From Sporosarcina beigongshangi (GTDB lineage Bacteria; Actinomycetota; Actinomycetes; Actinomycetales; Micrococcaceae): 64,000 bases of DNA. How positions within the stretch are numbered: the stretch's first letter is position 1; every line of letters begins with the position of its first letter. A program made the position numbers and the translations under genes. The notes under the pieces were generated by a model. The model was not told where the DNA came from and searched no databases. It saw nothing but the letters and a program-made list of their open reading frames with translations. Below, in pieces: positions 34,327 to 43,493 of this stretch. The stretch is from the NCBI RefSeq assembly GCF_016820535.1, contig NZ_JADHDY010000004.1, positions 62,001 to 126,000 of the forward strand, in the 5' to 3' direction.

Positions 34327-34371
34327 ACAGATATGGCCACCAAAAAACGCCTTATGGGGGGCCACATCTGT
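34327..34371. other. Hairpin in the inhibitor-folD space
   Basis: ACAGATATGGCC pairs with GGCCACATCTGT (one non-Watson-Crick position), with further GG/CC pairing inside. It lies between the symmetrical motif array and the terminator. Function unknown. Confidence 0.5.
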
Positions 34372-34410
34372 GTTTTCGCGGGACCGGCGGCAACCCGGGC
34401 CGGGCAACAC

Positions 34411-34459
34411 AAAAGGCGGACGACGCGCGGAACGCAAGTTCCGGCGTCGTCCGCCTTTT
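34411..34459. terminator. Bidirectional terminator between the inhibitor gene and folD
   Basis: AAAAGGCGGACGACGC pairs with GCGTCGTCCGCCTTTT, with a further GGAAC/GTTCC inner stem and GCAA loop. A/T runs flank it on both sides, so it can terminate folD from one direction (25 nt beyond its stop) and the protease-inhibitor operon from the other. Confidence 0.88.
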
Positions 34460-34484
34460 GGTGAAACGGGACCGTCCGCAAACG

Positions 34485-35369
34485 CTAGGCGCGCTCGGCG
34501 GCCTCCACCACGTTGGCCAGCAGCATGGCGCGGGTCATGGGACCGACGCCGCCCGGGTTCGGGGAGATCCAGCTGGCCACTTCGGCGGCCGCAGGCTCCA
34601 CGTCACCGGTGACAACTGCCTTGCCGTTGCCATCGTCGACGCGGCTGACGCCGACGTCCAGGACAATTGCGCCGGGCTTCAGGTCAGCAGCCTTGATCAT
34701 GTGCGGCGAACCGGCGGCGGCAACCACCACGTCGGCGTCGCGCAGCTCGGCTGCGAGATCCTTGGTGCCGGTGTGGGCCAGGACCACGGTGGCGTTGATG
34801 TCGCGGCGGGTCAGCAGCAGGCCCATGGGCCGGCCGATCGTCACGCCGCGGCCAACCACCAGCACGCGCTTGCCGTCCAGCGTGATCCCGTGGCGCTCCA
34901 ACAACACGATGCAACCCTTGGGGGTGCACGGCAGCGGCGACGTCATGGGACGGTTCACGTTGGCAACCAAACGCCCCAGGTTCATGGGTTGCAGGCCGTC
35001 AGCATCCTTGTCCGGGTCGATGGCTTCAAGCACCACGTCCTGGTCAATGTGCTTGGGCAAGGGAAGTTGCACGATGTAACCGGTGCAGGCAGGGTCCTCG
35101 TTGAGCCGGCGGACGGCGGCCAGAACTTCGTCCTGGGTGGCCGTGTCGGGCAAGTCAATGCGGATGGACTTGATGCCGACCTCGGCACAGTCCTTGTGCT
35201 TTCCGCCCACGTACCACTGGGAACCCGGATCCGAGCCAACCAAGATAGTACCCAGGCCCGGGGTGACGCCGCGGGCCGCGAGGGCAGCCACACGCTCGGT
35301 CAACTCGGCTTTGATGGCAGCGGCGGTAGCCTTGCCGTCAAGGATTTGAGCAGTCATGCGGTTTACCAT
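34485..35369 (-). CDS. folD: Methylenetetrahydrofolate dehydrogenase / methenyltetrahydrofolate cyclohydrolase
   Basis: Bifunctional enzyme interconverting 5,10-methylene-THF and 10-formyl-THF with NADP. The 294-residue protein shows the catalytic region [14 protein letters not shown] near 53-66 (Tyr and Lys), the [10 protein letters not shown] block near 100-110, [12 protein letters not shown] near 121-132, the nucleotide-binding [14 protein letters not shown] near 170-183, and a C-terminal [14 protein letters not shown]. Two starts are possible: ATG 35369, overlapping the glyA stop and preceded by AGGAAGA, and ATG 35357. It is coupled to glyA. Confidence 0.95.
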   Translation of the reverse strand: MVNRMTAQILDGKATAAAIKAELTERVAALAARGVTPGLGTILVGSDPGSQWYVGGKHKDCAEVGIKSIRIDLPDTATQDEVLAAVRRLNEDPACTGYIVQLPLPKHIDQDVVLEAIDPDKDADGLQPMNLGRLVANVNRPMTSPLPCTPKGCIVLLERHGITLDGKRVLVVGRGVTIGRPMGLLLTRRDINATVVLAHTGTKDLAAELRDADVVVAAAGSPHMIKAADLKPGAIVLDVGVSRVDDGNGKAVVTGDVEPAAAEVASWISPNPGGVGPMTRAMLLANVVEAAERA

Positions 35370-36649
35370 TCTTCCTGGCCGGGGTACAGCGGGAAGTCGG
35401 CGGCGAGTGCCTTGACGCGGGCGCCCAGTGCAGCAATGTCGGCGTCGCCCTTCAGCGCGGTGGCGATGATGTCGCCGACCTCGGTGAATTCCTTGGCGCC
35501 GAAGCCGCGGGTGGCCAGGGCCGGGGTGCCGATGCGCAGGCCGGAGGTGACCATCGGGGGGCGGGGGTCGAACGGCACGGCGTTGCGGTTGACGGTGATG
35601 CCCACGGTGTGCAGGAGGTCCTCGGCCTGCTGGCCGTCCAGCTTGGAGTTGCGCAGGTCAACGAGGACCAGGTGAACATCGGTGCCACCGGTCAGCACGG
35701 ACACGCCGGCGTCGGCAACGTCGGGCGCGTTCAGGCGCTCGGCGATGATCTTGGCACCTTCGAGCACGCGGGCCTGGCGTTCCTTGAACTCTTCACCGGC
35801 GGCAACCTTGAAGGCCACGGCCTTGGCGGCGATGACGTGCATGAGCGGGCCGCCCTGCTGTCCCGGGAACACGGCGGAGTTGAGCTTCTTGGCCCATTCC
35901 TGCTTGGCCAGGATCACGCCGGAACGCGGGCCGGAGAGGGTCTTGTGCACGGTGGACGTGACGACGTCGGAGTACGGCACCGGGCTCGGGTGCAGGCCCG
36001 CTGCGACGAGTCCGGCGAAGTGTGCCATGTCGGTCCAGAGCAGCGCGCCAACCTCGTCGGCGATGGAGCGGAAGGCTTCGAAGTCCAGGTGGCGCGGGTA
36101 CGCGGACCAGCCGGCGATGATGACCTGCGGCTTCTCGGCGATGGCCTGCTCGCGCAGCTTGTCCATGTCGATGCGGAAGGTGTCTTCCTCAACCTGGTAG
36201 GCGGCGACGTCGTAGAGCTTGCCGGAGAAGTTCAGCTTCATGCCGTGGGTCAGGTGGCCGCCGTGGGCCAGGGACAGGCCGAGGATCTTCTCGCCGGGCT
36301 TGATCATGGCGGCAAGGGCGGCAGCGTTGGCCTGGGCGCCGGAGTGCGGCTGGACGTTGGCGTACTCGGCGCCGAACAGGGACTTGACGCGGTCGATGGC
36401 CAGGTTCTCGGCCACGTCCACGGCCTCGCAGCCGCCGTAGTAGCGGCGGCCCGGGTAGCCTTCGGCGTACTTGTTGGTCAGGACGGAGCCCTGGGCCTGC
36501 AGCACTGCGCGGGGGGCGAAGTTTTCGGAGGCGATCATTTCCAGCGTGTCGCGCTGGCGGGCAAGCTCATCCTTCAGGACGGCTGCAATCTCCGGGTCAA
36601 GCTCGGAAAGCGGGGCGTTGGTGACGGACTGTGTGGGGGAAAAAGACAC
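35363..36649 (-). CDS. glyA: Serine hydroxymethyltransferase
   Basis: PLP enzyme converting serine and THF to glycine and 5,10-methylene-THF. The 428-residue length is typical. The PLP lysine lies in [14 protein letters not shown] near 225-238. Other signatures are [13 protein letters not shown] near 37-49, [17 protein letters not shown] near 58-74, and [12 protein letters not shown] near 197-208. I chose GTG 36649 because AGGAG lies 6-7 nt upstream; the frame opens 8 codons earlier at another GTG without such a site. The downstream folD uses its product directly, and purU is divergent, making a one-carbon cluster. Confidence 0.96.
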   Translation of the reverse strand: MSFSPTQSVTNAPLSELDPEIAAVLKDELARQRDTLEMIASENFAPRAVLQAQGSVLTNKYAEGYPGRRYYGGCEAVDVAENLAIDRVKSLFGAEYANVQPHSGAQANAAALAAMIKPGEKILGLSLAHGGHLTHGMKLNFSGKLYDVAAYQVEEDTFRIDMDKLREQAIAEKPQVIIAGWSAYPRHLDFEAFRSIADEVGALLWTDMAHFAGLVAAGLHPSPVPYSDVVTSTVHKTLSGPRSGVILAKQEWAKKLNSAVFPGQQGGPLMHVIAAKAVAFKVAAGEEFKERQARVLEGAKIIAERLNAPDVADAGVSVLTGGTDVHLVLVDLRNSKLDGQQAEDLLHTVGITVNRNAVPFDPRPPMVTSGLRIGTPALATRGFGAKEFTEVGDIIATALKGDADIAALGARVKALAADFPLYPGQEEW

Positions 36650-36847
36650 TGCTGACTCCTGGGTGGACTGCACGAATAAACTCTTCTAGGAAAGATTATC
36701 GCCAAACACATGGGTGTTGGCTTTTCGTGACCTTTGCGTCCCAGGCGTACGATCGCTTTGGTCTGTGTTCGTGCTGCTCCCCGGTGGTGTCCCACCTCAT
36801 CGCCAGTCGCAACCCCTCCATAGTAATACAGTGGCGCATTTGGGCGG

Positions 36848-36853
36848 TAACGT
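36848..36853 (+). promoter_or_regulatory. Leaderless -10 box of purU
   Basis: TAACGT lies 7 nt upstream of the GTG at 36861. No ribosome binding site precedes that codon. Confidence 0.45.
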
Positions 36854-36860
36854 TGATGGG

Positions 36861-37745
36861 GTGACTGACATGATTTCCCCCACGGATTCCTCCCCGGCCG
36901 CCACGCACGGCTTCGTCCTGACGCTCTCCTGTGCCGACCAGCCCGGCATTGTGCATGCCGTCTCCGGCTCGCTGCTGGAGGCCGGTTGCAACATCACCGA
37001 TTCCCAGCAGTACGGCAACCCCGACACCGGCACCTTCTTCATGCGGGTCGCCGTTGAGACCACGACGTCGTTCAGCCGGCTCCGCGAGCACCTCGAGTCG
37101 GTGGCGGCGCAATTTGAGCTCAAGTGGACGCTGCACCGCGCCGGCGCACCCATCCGCACACTGATACTGGCCTCCAAAGCCGCCCACTGCCTCAACGACC
37201 TCCTCTTCCTGCAGCGTTCCGGCACCCTGCCTGTGGAGATCCCGGCCATCGTCTCCAACCACCGCGACCTGGAGCCGCTCGCCGAGTTCTACGGCATCCC
37301 GTTCCACTACATCCCCGTCACGCCGGAGACCAAGGCCGACGCCGAGGCGGCGCTGCTCGAACTTGTCGCGGAGCTCGACGTCGAACTTGTGGTCCTGGCG
37401 CGCTACATGCAGGTGCTCTCCGACGACCTCTGCAATCACCTGGCCGGGCGCGCCATCAACATCCACCACTCGTTCCTGCCCTCGTTCAAGGGCGCCAAGC
37501 CGTACCACCAGGCGCATGCCCGCGGCGTGAAGATCATTGGCGCCACGGCGCACTACGTCACGGCGGCGCTGGACGAGGGGCCCATCATCGAGCAGGAAGT
37601 CATCCGCGTGGACCACGGGCATTCAGTGGAGCAGTTTGTCTCCATGGGGCGCGCCGTCGAGGCCCGCACCTTGGCCCAGGCTGTGCAGTGGCATGCCGAG
37701 CACCGGGTGCTGCTGGACGGCCACCGCACGGTCGTCTTCGACTAA
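36861..37745 (+). CDS. purU: Formyltetrahydrofolate deformylase
   Basis: Hydrolyses 10-formyl-THF to formate and THF, balancing the one-carbon and glycine pools. Of 294 residues, about 14-90 form an ACT domain (LTLSCADQPGIVHAVSG). From about 95 on is a formyltransferase-fold domain with the catalytic Asn-His-Asp: NIHHSFLP, then AHYVTAALDEGPII near 230-245. The start is GTG 36861 (leaderless) or ATG 36870, which has GGGGTG upstream. It is divergent from glyA; the 211-bp space shows no clear riboswitch. Confidence 0.94.
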   Translation: MTDMISPTDSSPAATHGFVLTLSCADQPGIVHAVSGSLLEAGCNITDSQQYGNPDTGTFFMRVAVETTTSFSRLREHLESVAAQFELKWTLHRAGAPIRTLILASKAAHCLNDLLFLQRSGTLPVEIPAIVSNHRDLEPLAEFYGIPFHYIPVTPETKADAEAALLELVAELDVELVVLARYMQVLSDDLCNHLAGRAINIHHSFLPSFKGAKPYHQAHARGVKIIGATAHYVTAALDEGPIIEQEVIRVDHGHSVEQFVSMGRAVEARTLAQAVQWHAEHRVLLDGHRTVVFD

Positions 37746-37765
37746 CGCCCTAGTCCGGCTCCCAT

Positions 37766-37806
37766 CCCCTCCCGTCTCCCTTCCGTCTCCCTTCGCCTCC
37801 CTTCCG
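37766..37806. repeat. Pyrimidine-rich short tandem repeat
   Basis: Units of the type CTCCCTTCCGT are repeated three to four times just before the second 66-bp element. On the other strand this is a purine-rich tract, as also adjoins the first element at 17443. Confidence 0.75.
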
Positions 37807-37808
37807 AC

Positions 37809-37874
37809 TGTGACGCGGTTATTGCACTGGAAAGCGCTTGCTTTCGCTGATGTGATGCAACAACCGCGTCATAG
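37809..37874. repeat. 66-bp structured repeat element, copy 2
   Basis: Homologous to 17371-17436. The outer stem 37811-37826 with 37856-37871 is 16 bp with one mismatch, at a different position from copy 1. The inner hairpin GAAAGC-GCTT-GCTTTC is conserved. It lies between the convergent purU and the permease gene, where no other terminator is evident, so it may itself act as one. Confidence 0.85.
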
Positions 37875-37926
37875 TTGTCAAGGGGAACGACGGCGGAGGC
37901 GACCTCCTGTGTTCGGGTGCTGTCCG

Positions 37927-39477
37927 TCAGTTCGTTTGGCTAGCGGGCTCCAGCGGCTCGACAGGGGCGGCGGCAAGCCTCTCATAGTCGGACTGCGAGA
38001 GCGCAGCAACCTTTGAATGGCGGCGCCCATAGGCAAAGTAGGCCGCCTGTCCCGCAATCATCCACAGCAGGAAGACCAGCCAGGTCAGGCCGCCGAGGTT
38101 GATCATCAGGTAGACGCACATGAGCGCCCCGAGGATCGGCGTCACGGGGTAGAACGCCGCCCTGTAGCTGCGCTTGAGATCGGGGCGCTTGCGGCGCAAA
38201 TAGATGACCGAAATATTGACCAGGGCGAAGGCAAACAGGGTGCCGATGCTGGTTGCGTCGGCCAGTGCGCCCAGCGGCACCAGCCCTGCCGTCAGCGCGA
38301 CGGCAATGCCGACAATGAGTGTGCCTCCAACGGGGGTGCCGCGCTTGGCTGAAATCCTGCCAAACACCTTTGGCACCAGGCCGTCGCGCGACATCGAGAC
38401 GAGAATCCGGGTCTGGCCGTAGAGCACGGCGAGGACAACGCTGGCAATGGCCAGCACGGCGCCAACGGCAAACAAGGCGGCAAGCCACGGCTTGTGGGTG
38501 ATCTCCAGCAGGATCTGGACCAGGGCCGCTTCGGTGCCGTCAAACCAGGTCCACTCGCGGGCGCCGATGGCGGCAACGGCAACCAGGACGTAGACCGAGG
38601 TGACAATCACCATGGAGAGCATGATGGCCCGGGGCAGGTCCCGCTGCGGGTTTCTGGCTTCCTCGCCGGCCGTGGAGGCCGCGTCGAAACCGATGTAGGA
38701 GAAGAACACCCTGGATGCCGCGGCCGAGACGCCGGCCGTGCCCATGGGCAGCAGCGGGTCGAAGTTGCCGGCGTTGAATGCGGTGAACGCCACGGCACAA
38801 AAGAACAGCAGGATCACAATTTTGATGATCACGATGGCGGTGTTGACCCAGGCGCTTTCCCGGGCGCCGCGCATGAGCAGCACCATGGCCAGCAGCACGA
38901 TGGCCATGGCGGGCAGGTTCATGACACCGCCGGAGCCGGGCGGCTGGGACACGAAGTCGGGCAGCACCCACCCCAACCCCGCCACGGATTCGTTGATGTA
39001 CTGGCCGGCACCGACCGCAACCGCAGCCACGGAGACGGCGTATTCCAGCACCAGGCACCAGCCGCAGATCCATGCCACGCCTTCGCCAAGCGTCGCATAG
39101 GTGTAGGAGTAGCTGGATCCGGCCACCGGCACCATGCCGGCCATTTCCGCGTAGGAGATCGCCGAGAGCAGCGCCGCAACACCGGCGATCAGAAATGAAA
39201 TGAAGATGGCGGGGCCGGCCAGCGGCACGGAATCCCCCAGGATCACGAAGATGCCGGTTCCCAGGGTTGCCCCCACGCTGATCATCGTCAACTGCAGGAC
39301 TCCGAAGCTCCGGACCATCTTGCGCCCCTCGGTGCCGCTGCCGGCCTCCTGGACCATCTGCGCAATCGGCTTGCGCCGAAGCAGCTGGCGGACCAGCCCA
39401 AGGGGAGGATTGGAAGCCCCGGCGGCAGCCTTTAGGGGGCCCGGCTGATCCATTGCTGGCATCCGAAGTGTTTCCAT
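37927..39477 (-). CDS. APC-superfamily (cationic amino acid transporter type) permease
   Basis: A proton-coupled amino-acid transporter of 516 residues with about 12 membrane helices. The CAT/YfnA subfamily pattern is visible: a long N-terminus with RKPIAQMVQE, then VGATLGTGIFVILGD near 60-75 in the first unwound helix, YAEMAGMVPVAGSSYSYTY near 105-123, FFSYIGFDAASTAGEEARNP near 255-275, and SMSRDGLVPKVFGRIS near 360. The start is taken at ATG 39477; ATGs at 39462 and 39453 are alternatives, none with a strong ribosome binding site. Two hairpins lie in its leader. The substrate is not predictable; basic or small neutral amino acids are typical. Confidence 0.88.
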   Translation of the reverse strand: METLRMPAMDQPGPLKAAAGASNPPLGLVRQLLRRKPIAQMVQEAGSGTEGRKMVRSFGVLQLTMISVGATLGTGIFVILGDSVPLAGPAIFISFLIAGVAALLSAISYAEMAGMVPVAGSSYSYTYATLGEGVAWICGWCLVLEYAVSVAAVAVGAGQYINESVAGLGWVLPDFVSQPPGSGGVMNLPAMAIVLLAMVLLMRGARESAWVNTAIVIIKIVILLFFCAVAFTAFNAGNFDPLLPMGTAGVSAAASRVFFSYIGFDAASTAGEEARNPQRDLPRAIMLSMVIVTSVYVLVAVAAIGAREWTWFDGTEAALVQILLEITHKPWLAALFAVGAVLAIASVVLAVLYGQTRILVSMSRDGLVPKVFGRISAKRGTPVGGTLIVGIAVALTAGLVPLGALADATSIGTLFAFALVNISVIYLRRKRPDLKRSYRAAFYPVTPILGALMCVYLMINLGGLTWLVFLLWMIAGQAAYFAYGRRHSKVAALSQSDYERLAAAPVEPLEPASQTN

Positions 39478-39488
39478 TCTGTGGTCTC

Positions 39489-39578
39489 GGACGGCAGGTG
39501 CGGCTGCCGTCCCTCGCTTTTCCAGTCTTCCGGCACAGCCGGTGCGGCGGCGCGGACGGCCATGCCGACATGGCCGTC
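39489..39578 (-). promoter_or_regulatory. Two hairpins in the leader of the amino-acid permease gene
   Basis: Perfect stems GGACGGCAG/CTGCCGTCC (39489-39512) and GACGGCCATG/CATGGCCGTC (39555-39578) lie 12 and 78 nt upstream of the start. They could form attenuator structures, or the upstream one could end yeiH transcription. No other feature is seen in this 242-bp space. Confidence 0.35.
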
Positions 39579-39719
39579 GGGCGATGCGGTCCGGCTGTCC
39601 GGAACTGGATTGCCGGCCGCAGGCGCCATGCAAGTTTAACGTGCCGCAGTTACCTGCTGCGAGCCCAAGCAGCGGAATCCACAGTGGATTGTGTCACTGC
39701 CCCCGACCGGCAGGACCTG

Positions 39720-40790
39720 TCAGGGGCGGACCAGCAGGATCCCCGCCAGGGCAATGCCCGCCACCAGGATCGTGGCGGACGCGGCAAGAATGAAGGGCCG
39801 CGCACCCACAGCCGCCAGGTTTCGGAACTTGACGCCACATCCCAGAGCGAACATGGCAGCCGCCAGAAGCGCCGTCTGCACCTGGGACCCCACATGAACG
39901 GCGACATCCGGCAGGTCCACCGTGGAACGCAGCAGCACCATGGCCAGGAAGCCCACGATGAACAGCGGCACGACGGGCGGCCGCCTTTCACCGGGCTTTG
40001 CCGTACCCGCGCGGCGCTGCCGCAGGCTGAGTACGGCCATGACGGGTGCCAGCATCAGGACCCTCGCCAGTTTCACCACCACGGCGACGCCCAGCGCCCC
40101 TCCACCGATGATCCCGCCTGCGGCCACCACTTGGGCGATCTCGTGGATGGAGCCGCCTGCCCACATCCCCGCCAGTTCCGGGCCCAGTCCAAGCAGCCCG
40201 GCCAACAGTGGAACCAGCGGGATCATGAGCGTGCCAAAGATGACCACCAGCGCCACGGCCGTGACCAGGTCCTCCTCCTCGGATTCGATGACGCCCTCTG
40301 CGCCCGCGACGGCTGCCGCCCCACAAATGGAGAAACCGCAGGCGATGAGCAGCACCTGCGAACGCCGCATCTTCAGCAGCCCGCCCAGCAACACCGTGCC
40401 GAAGATGCCCCCGGCCACAATGCACACGACGACCGCCAGCATGGGCGCGCCCAGGGCGGCGATGTCGGAGAGGACCAGCTGCAGGCCCAGGAACACAATG
40501 CCCCAGCGCAGCAACTTCTTGGCGGCGACGGCGATGCCCGGAGCCATGGACGCCGGCAGCCGTACGGTGTTGGCCACCACTGCCCCGAGCACAATGGCAA
40601 CAATCAGCGGGCTGATGGCCGGCAGCAGTGCGTTCACGGACAGGGCGGCAACCACGGCGGCCGCGCACAGGAACAGCCCCGGTGCGTTCCGCCGCAGCCT
40701 GGCAGCCATGGTGAGCACCGCGTTGGCGGGCCGGGGAGCGGTGGCGGGATCCGCCGTCGTGCCTGGAAATTGCCGTGTTGGAGTAGCCAT
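39720..40790 (-). CDS. YeiH/PSE family putative sulfate (anion) exporter
   Basis: A 356-residue membrane protein with about ten helices. The family hallmarks are the FLGLQLVLSDIAALG block near 97-112, the signature CGFSICGAAAVAGAEG near 150-165, WAGGSIHEIAQVVAAGG near 210-226, and a terminal ALGCGVKFRNL near 325. YeiH relatives are placed in the putative sulfate exporter family and are often paired with a divergent LysR regulator, as here. Transport activity and substrate are inferred. ATG 40790 has GGAGG almost adjacent, so initiation may not depend on it. Confidence 0.86.
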   Translation of the reverse strand: MATPTRQFPGTTADPATAPRPANAVLTMAARLRRNAPGLFLCAAAVVAALSVNALLPAISPLIVAIVLGAVVANTVRLPASMAPGIAVAAKKLLRWGIVFLGLQLVLSDIAALGAPMLAVVVCIVAGGIFGTVLLGGLLKMRRSQVLLIACGFSICGAAAVAGAEGVIESEEEDLVTAVALVVIFGTLMIPLVPLLAGLLGLGPELAGMWAGGSIHEIAQVVAAGGIIGGGALGVAVVVKLARVLMLAPVMAVLSLRQRRAGTAKPGERRPPVVPLFIVGFLAMVLLRSTVDLPDVAVHVGSQVQTALLAAAMFALGCGVKFRNLAAVGARPFILAASATILVAGIALAGILLVRP

Positions 40791-40848
40791 GCCTCCATGC
40801 TTTCAGCGGCGTGTACCGGGTGGTAGACGGAAGTTTCACATCGGGCTA

Positions 40849-40854
40849 TATGCT
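40849..40854 (+). promoter_or_regulatory. Leaderless -10 box of the LysR gene
   Basis: TATGCT ends 6 nt before the LysR ATG at 40861. The 70-bp divergent space must carry both promoters and the LysR binding site. Confidence 0.45.
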
Positions 40855-40860
40855 TTCCAT

Positions 40861-41757
40861 ATGACTGAGAGCTGGCCCAACCTGCAGGTCCTGGAACTGT
40901 TCGTCGCGGTGGTGGACACGGGAAGCGTCGCGGCCGGGGCGAGGAAGGTGGGCATGGCCCAGCCCAATGCCAGCCGGGCCGTGGCCGACCTCGAGGCCGC
41001 GCTCAAGGCCACCCTCCTGGAGCGCAGCCCGCGGGGTTCGGCGCCCACGGCATCGGGGCTGTCGCTCGCCGTCCATGCGCGGGAACTGCTGGACGCGGCC
41101 GCCCGCTTCAACGACTGGTTCCGCTCCAGCCACACGGCCGAAACCCGGGAACTGCGGGTGGGTGCCAGCATGACCATCGCTGAAACCCTGCTCCCCGCCT
41201 GGCTGGCGGAAGTTCGACGGCGGCTCCCCCACCTTCGCATTGAGGTGCGCGTGCTGAACTCCGCCCAGGTCCTCCGGCAGGTGCAGCAGGGTGAGCTGCA
41301 ACTGGGCTTTGTGGAGACGCCCAATGTGCCTGTGCGGCTCAACGCCATGGTGGTCAGGGAGGACAAGCTGCTGGTGGTGGTTCCGCCCGGGCACGAGTGG
41401 GCGGGACGCACGGGCAGGATCTCCCTGCAGGAACTCGCCGGCACCGCGCTGGTGGTCAGGGAGCCGGGATCCGGCACGCGCGAGGCGCTGGCGGAACTGC
41501 TGGCCGGGCACTCCCCCGTGGAACCGGCGCAGGTCCTGGGCAGCAACGCCGCGGTGCGGGTATCGGTGGCGTCCGGCGCCGGCCCTGCGGCCCTCAGCGC
41601 ACTGGCCCTGCACGAACAGCTCGCCAGCGGGGACCTGCTGAGTGTGCCCTTCGAGGGCCAGGGCATCAGCCGCCCCCTGACGGCCGTGTGGTCGGGCCCG
41701 CAACGGCTGGCCGGAGCGGCAGCGGAACTCGTGGTGGTGGCCAGGGCCGGCCGCTGA
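40861..41757 (+). CDS. LysR-family regulator (YeiE/CysL-like)
   Basis: A 298-residue transcription factor. The winged helix-turn-helix occupies about 8-68 (LQVLELFVAVVDTGSVAAGA, then QPNASRAVADLEAALK), followed by an effector domain containing LRVGASMTIAETLLPAWL. Its position divergent from yeiH, 70 bp away, implies control of that exporter, as is usual for this pair. It has no Shine-Dalgarno. The effector is not known. Confidence 0.9.
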   Translation: MTESWPNLQVLELFVAVVDTGSVAAGARKVGMAQPNASRAVADLEAALKATLLERSPRGSAPTASGLSLAVHARELLDAAARFNDWFRSSHTAETRELRVGASMTIAETLLPAWLAEVRRRLPHLRIEVRVLNSAQVLRQVQQGELQLGFVETPNVPVRLNAMVVREDKLLVVVPPGHEWAGRTGRISLQELAGTALVVREPGSGTREALAELLAGHSPVEPAQVLGSNAAVRVSVASGAGPAALSALALHEQLASGDLLSVPFEGQGISRPLTAVWSGPQRLAGAAAELVVVARAGR

Positions 41758-41865
41758 GGCGTTCACACCGGCATGATTGTCGGCGGAAACGGCAACGGGT
41801 CTGGCGGCCCGGGCGGGATCCAGCCGGCCCCGGCGGCGGATCCGGAACTGCGCCGCCACTCCCGC

Positions 41866-41871
41866 TAGGCT
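41866..41871 (+). promoter_or_regulatory. Leaderless -10 box of the aldo/keto reductase gene
   Basis: TAGGCT ends 6 nt before the ATG at 41878, with no ribosome binding site between. Confidence 0.5.
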
Positions 41872-41877
41872 TGCACC

Positions 41878-42867
41878 ATGCAGACTCATGTACTTGGAAA
41901 AACCAACCGCACCGTGTCCGCCGTCGGGCTGGGAACCTGGCAGTTGGGCGCGGACTGGGGCGATGTCAGCGAGGAGGATGCGATGGCCGTGCTGGCCGCA
42001 TCGGCTGACGCCGGCGTCACCTTTTTTGACACAGCCGACGTCTACGGCGACGGCCGCAGCGAGCAACTGATCGGGCAGTTCCTGCGCCGCCGCGGCGAGG
42101 GCCACGGCATCACGGTCGCCACCAAAATGGGCCGGCGAATGGAGCAGCTGCCCGAAAACTACGCCATGGAAAACTTCCGCGCCTGGACCGACCGTTCCCG
42201 CAGGAATCTCGGCGTGGACGCACTTGACCTTGTCCAGCTGCACTGCCCGCCCACCGCCGTCGTCACCTCTGACGAGGTCTACGACGCACTGGACACCCTC
42301 GTCGCCGAGGGCGCCATCGCCAACTACGGCCTCAGCGTCGAGACGTGCGACCAGGCGTTGGCCGCGATCGCCCGCCCCAACGTCGCCACCGTCCAGATCA
42401 TCCTCAACGCCTTCCGCCTCAAGCCGCTCGATGCCGTGCTGCCGGCGGCCCGCGAGGCGGGAGTGGGCATCATCGCACGCGTCCCGCTAGCCAGCGGCCT
42501 GCTCACAGGCAAATACACTGCCGCCACCACCTTCGCCGAGAACGACCACCGAAACTTCAACCGGGACGGCAGCCACTTCGACGTCGGCGAGACCTTCTCC
42601 GGCGTCGACTACACGGTGGGTCTGGAAGCCGCGGCTAAGTTCGCGTCGCTCGCCGCCGGCGTGGACGGAACCACGGCACAGGCCGCCCTCGCCTGGGTGG
42701 CCCAGCTGGACGGCGTCTCCTCCGTGATCCCCGGGGCCCGGTCCACCGGCCAGGCCGCGGCCAACGCAGCCGCCGGATCCCTGGCACCCCTTGGCTCCGG
42801 CTTCACCGACGGCGTCCGCGGCATCTACGATTCCCTGCTGCGGGACGCCATCCACCCGCGCTGGTAG
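41878..42867 (+). CDS. Aldo/keto reductase
   Basis: An NADPH-dependent carbonyl reductase of 329 residues, TIM barrel. The catalytic tetrad is visible: Asp and Tyr in DTADVYGDG near 50-58, Lys in ATKMG near 83, and His in LVQLHCPP near 120. VIPGARS near 283 is part of the cofactor site. It is followed after 34 nt by the gamma-carbonic anhydrase-like gene on the same strand, with a probable shared mRNA. The substrate is unknown. Confidence 0.93.
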   Translation: MQTHVLGKTNRTVSAVGLGTWQLGADWGDVSEEDAMAVLAASADAGVTFFDTADVYGDGRSEQLIGQFLRRRGEGHGITVATKMGRRMEQLPENYAMENFRAWTDRSRRNLGVDALDLVQLHCPPTAVVTSDEVYDALDTLVAEGAIANYGLSVETCDQALAAIARPNVATVQIILNAFRLKPLDAVLPAAREAGVGIIARVPLASGLLTGKYTAATTFAENDHRNFNRDGSHFDVGETFSGVDYTVGLEAAAKFASLAAGVDGTTAQAALAWVAQLDGVSSVIPGARSTGQAAANAAAGSLAPLGSGFTDGVRGIYDSLLRDAIHPRW

Positions 42868-42901
42868 CAGCATCCAACCCTCCACCCGAAAAGGACCCGC
42901 A

Positions 42902-43429
42902 ATGAAGCAACTGATCACCTTTGACGGCAGCACGCCCGCCGTCCATGACACCGCCTTTCTCGCGCACAGCGCCATCATCATCGGCCAGGCCGCCATGGGC
43001 GCGCACTCCAGCGCCTTTTACGGCGTCGTGGTGCGCGGGGACACCAACTCCATCACGGTGGGCGAGGGCAGCAACCTCCAAGACAACGTGGTGCTGCACG
43101 CGGACCCCGGCTTCCCCACCCGCGTCGGCAACGGCGTCAGCGTGGGCCACGGCGCCGTCGTCCACGGCTGCGTTGTCGAGGACGACTGCCTCATTGGCAT
43201 GGGCGCCACCATCATGAACGGTGCGGTGATCGGCGCCGGATCCCTGGTGGCCGGCGGTGCAGTGGTCCTCGAAGGCGCGATCATCCCGCCGGGGTCACTC
43301 GTGGCCGGAGTCCCCGCCAAGGTGCGCCGATCCCTGACCGACGAGGAACTCGAGCACGTCCGTGAGAACGCCCGCAACTACGTCACGCTGGCCGGCAAGC
43401 ACAAGGTCCTGCAGGACCTGCCCGGGTAG
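42902..43429 (+). CDS. Gamma-carbonic anhydrase family protein
   Basis: A left-handed beta-helix hexapeptide-repeat protein of 175 residues. The zinc-ligand histidines of the Cam/CaiE/PaaY group are present: VVLHADPGFP near 60-69 and VGHGAVVHG near 81-89. FYGVVVRGDTNSITVGEGSNLQDN near 38-61 is the characteristic preceding stretch (Arg, Asp, Gln). ATG 42902 has AAGGA 6 nt upstream. Members are either true carbonic anhydrases or thioesterase-like proteins; the sequence does not decide. Confidence 0.92.
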   Translation: MKQLITFDGSTPAVHDTAFLAHSAIIIGQAAMGAHSSAFYGVVVRGDTNSITVGEGSNLQDNVVLHADPGFPTRVGNGVSVGHGAVVHGCVVEDDCLIGMGATIMNGAVIGAGSLVAGGAVVLEGAIIPPGSLVAGVPAKVRRSLTDEELEHVRENARNYVTLAGKHKVLQDLPG

Positions 43430-43449
43430 CCTTCACGCCCGGCCCCACG

Positions 43450-43493
43450 GGCCCCCTCCGCCGACGTTCCTGGGGGACGACGGCGGAGGGGCC
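43450..43493 (+). terminator. Terminator after the gamma-carbonic anhydrase gene
   Basis: GGCCCC(C)TCCGCCG pairs with CGGCGGAGGGGCC and is followed by TTTTGT. It starts 20 nt after the stop codon. A strong intrinsic terminator containing the GACGGCGG core. Confidence 0.88.

Noticed and set aside
36650-36860. Glycine or folate riboswitch in the glyA-purU divergent space
   Set aside because: I could not find the conserved cores of glycine or tetrahydrofolate riboswitches. A covariance-model search would be decisive.
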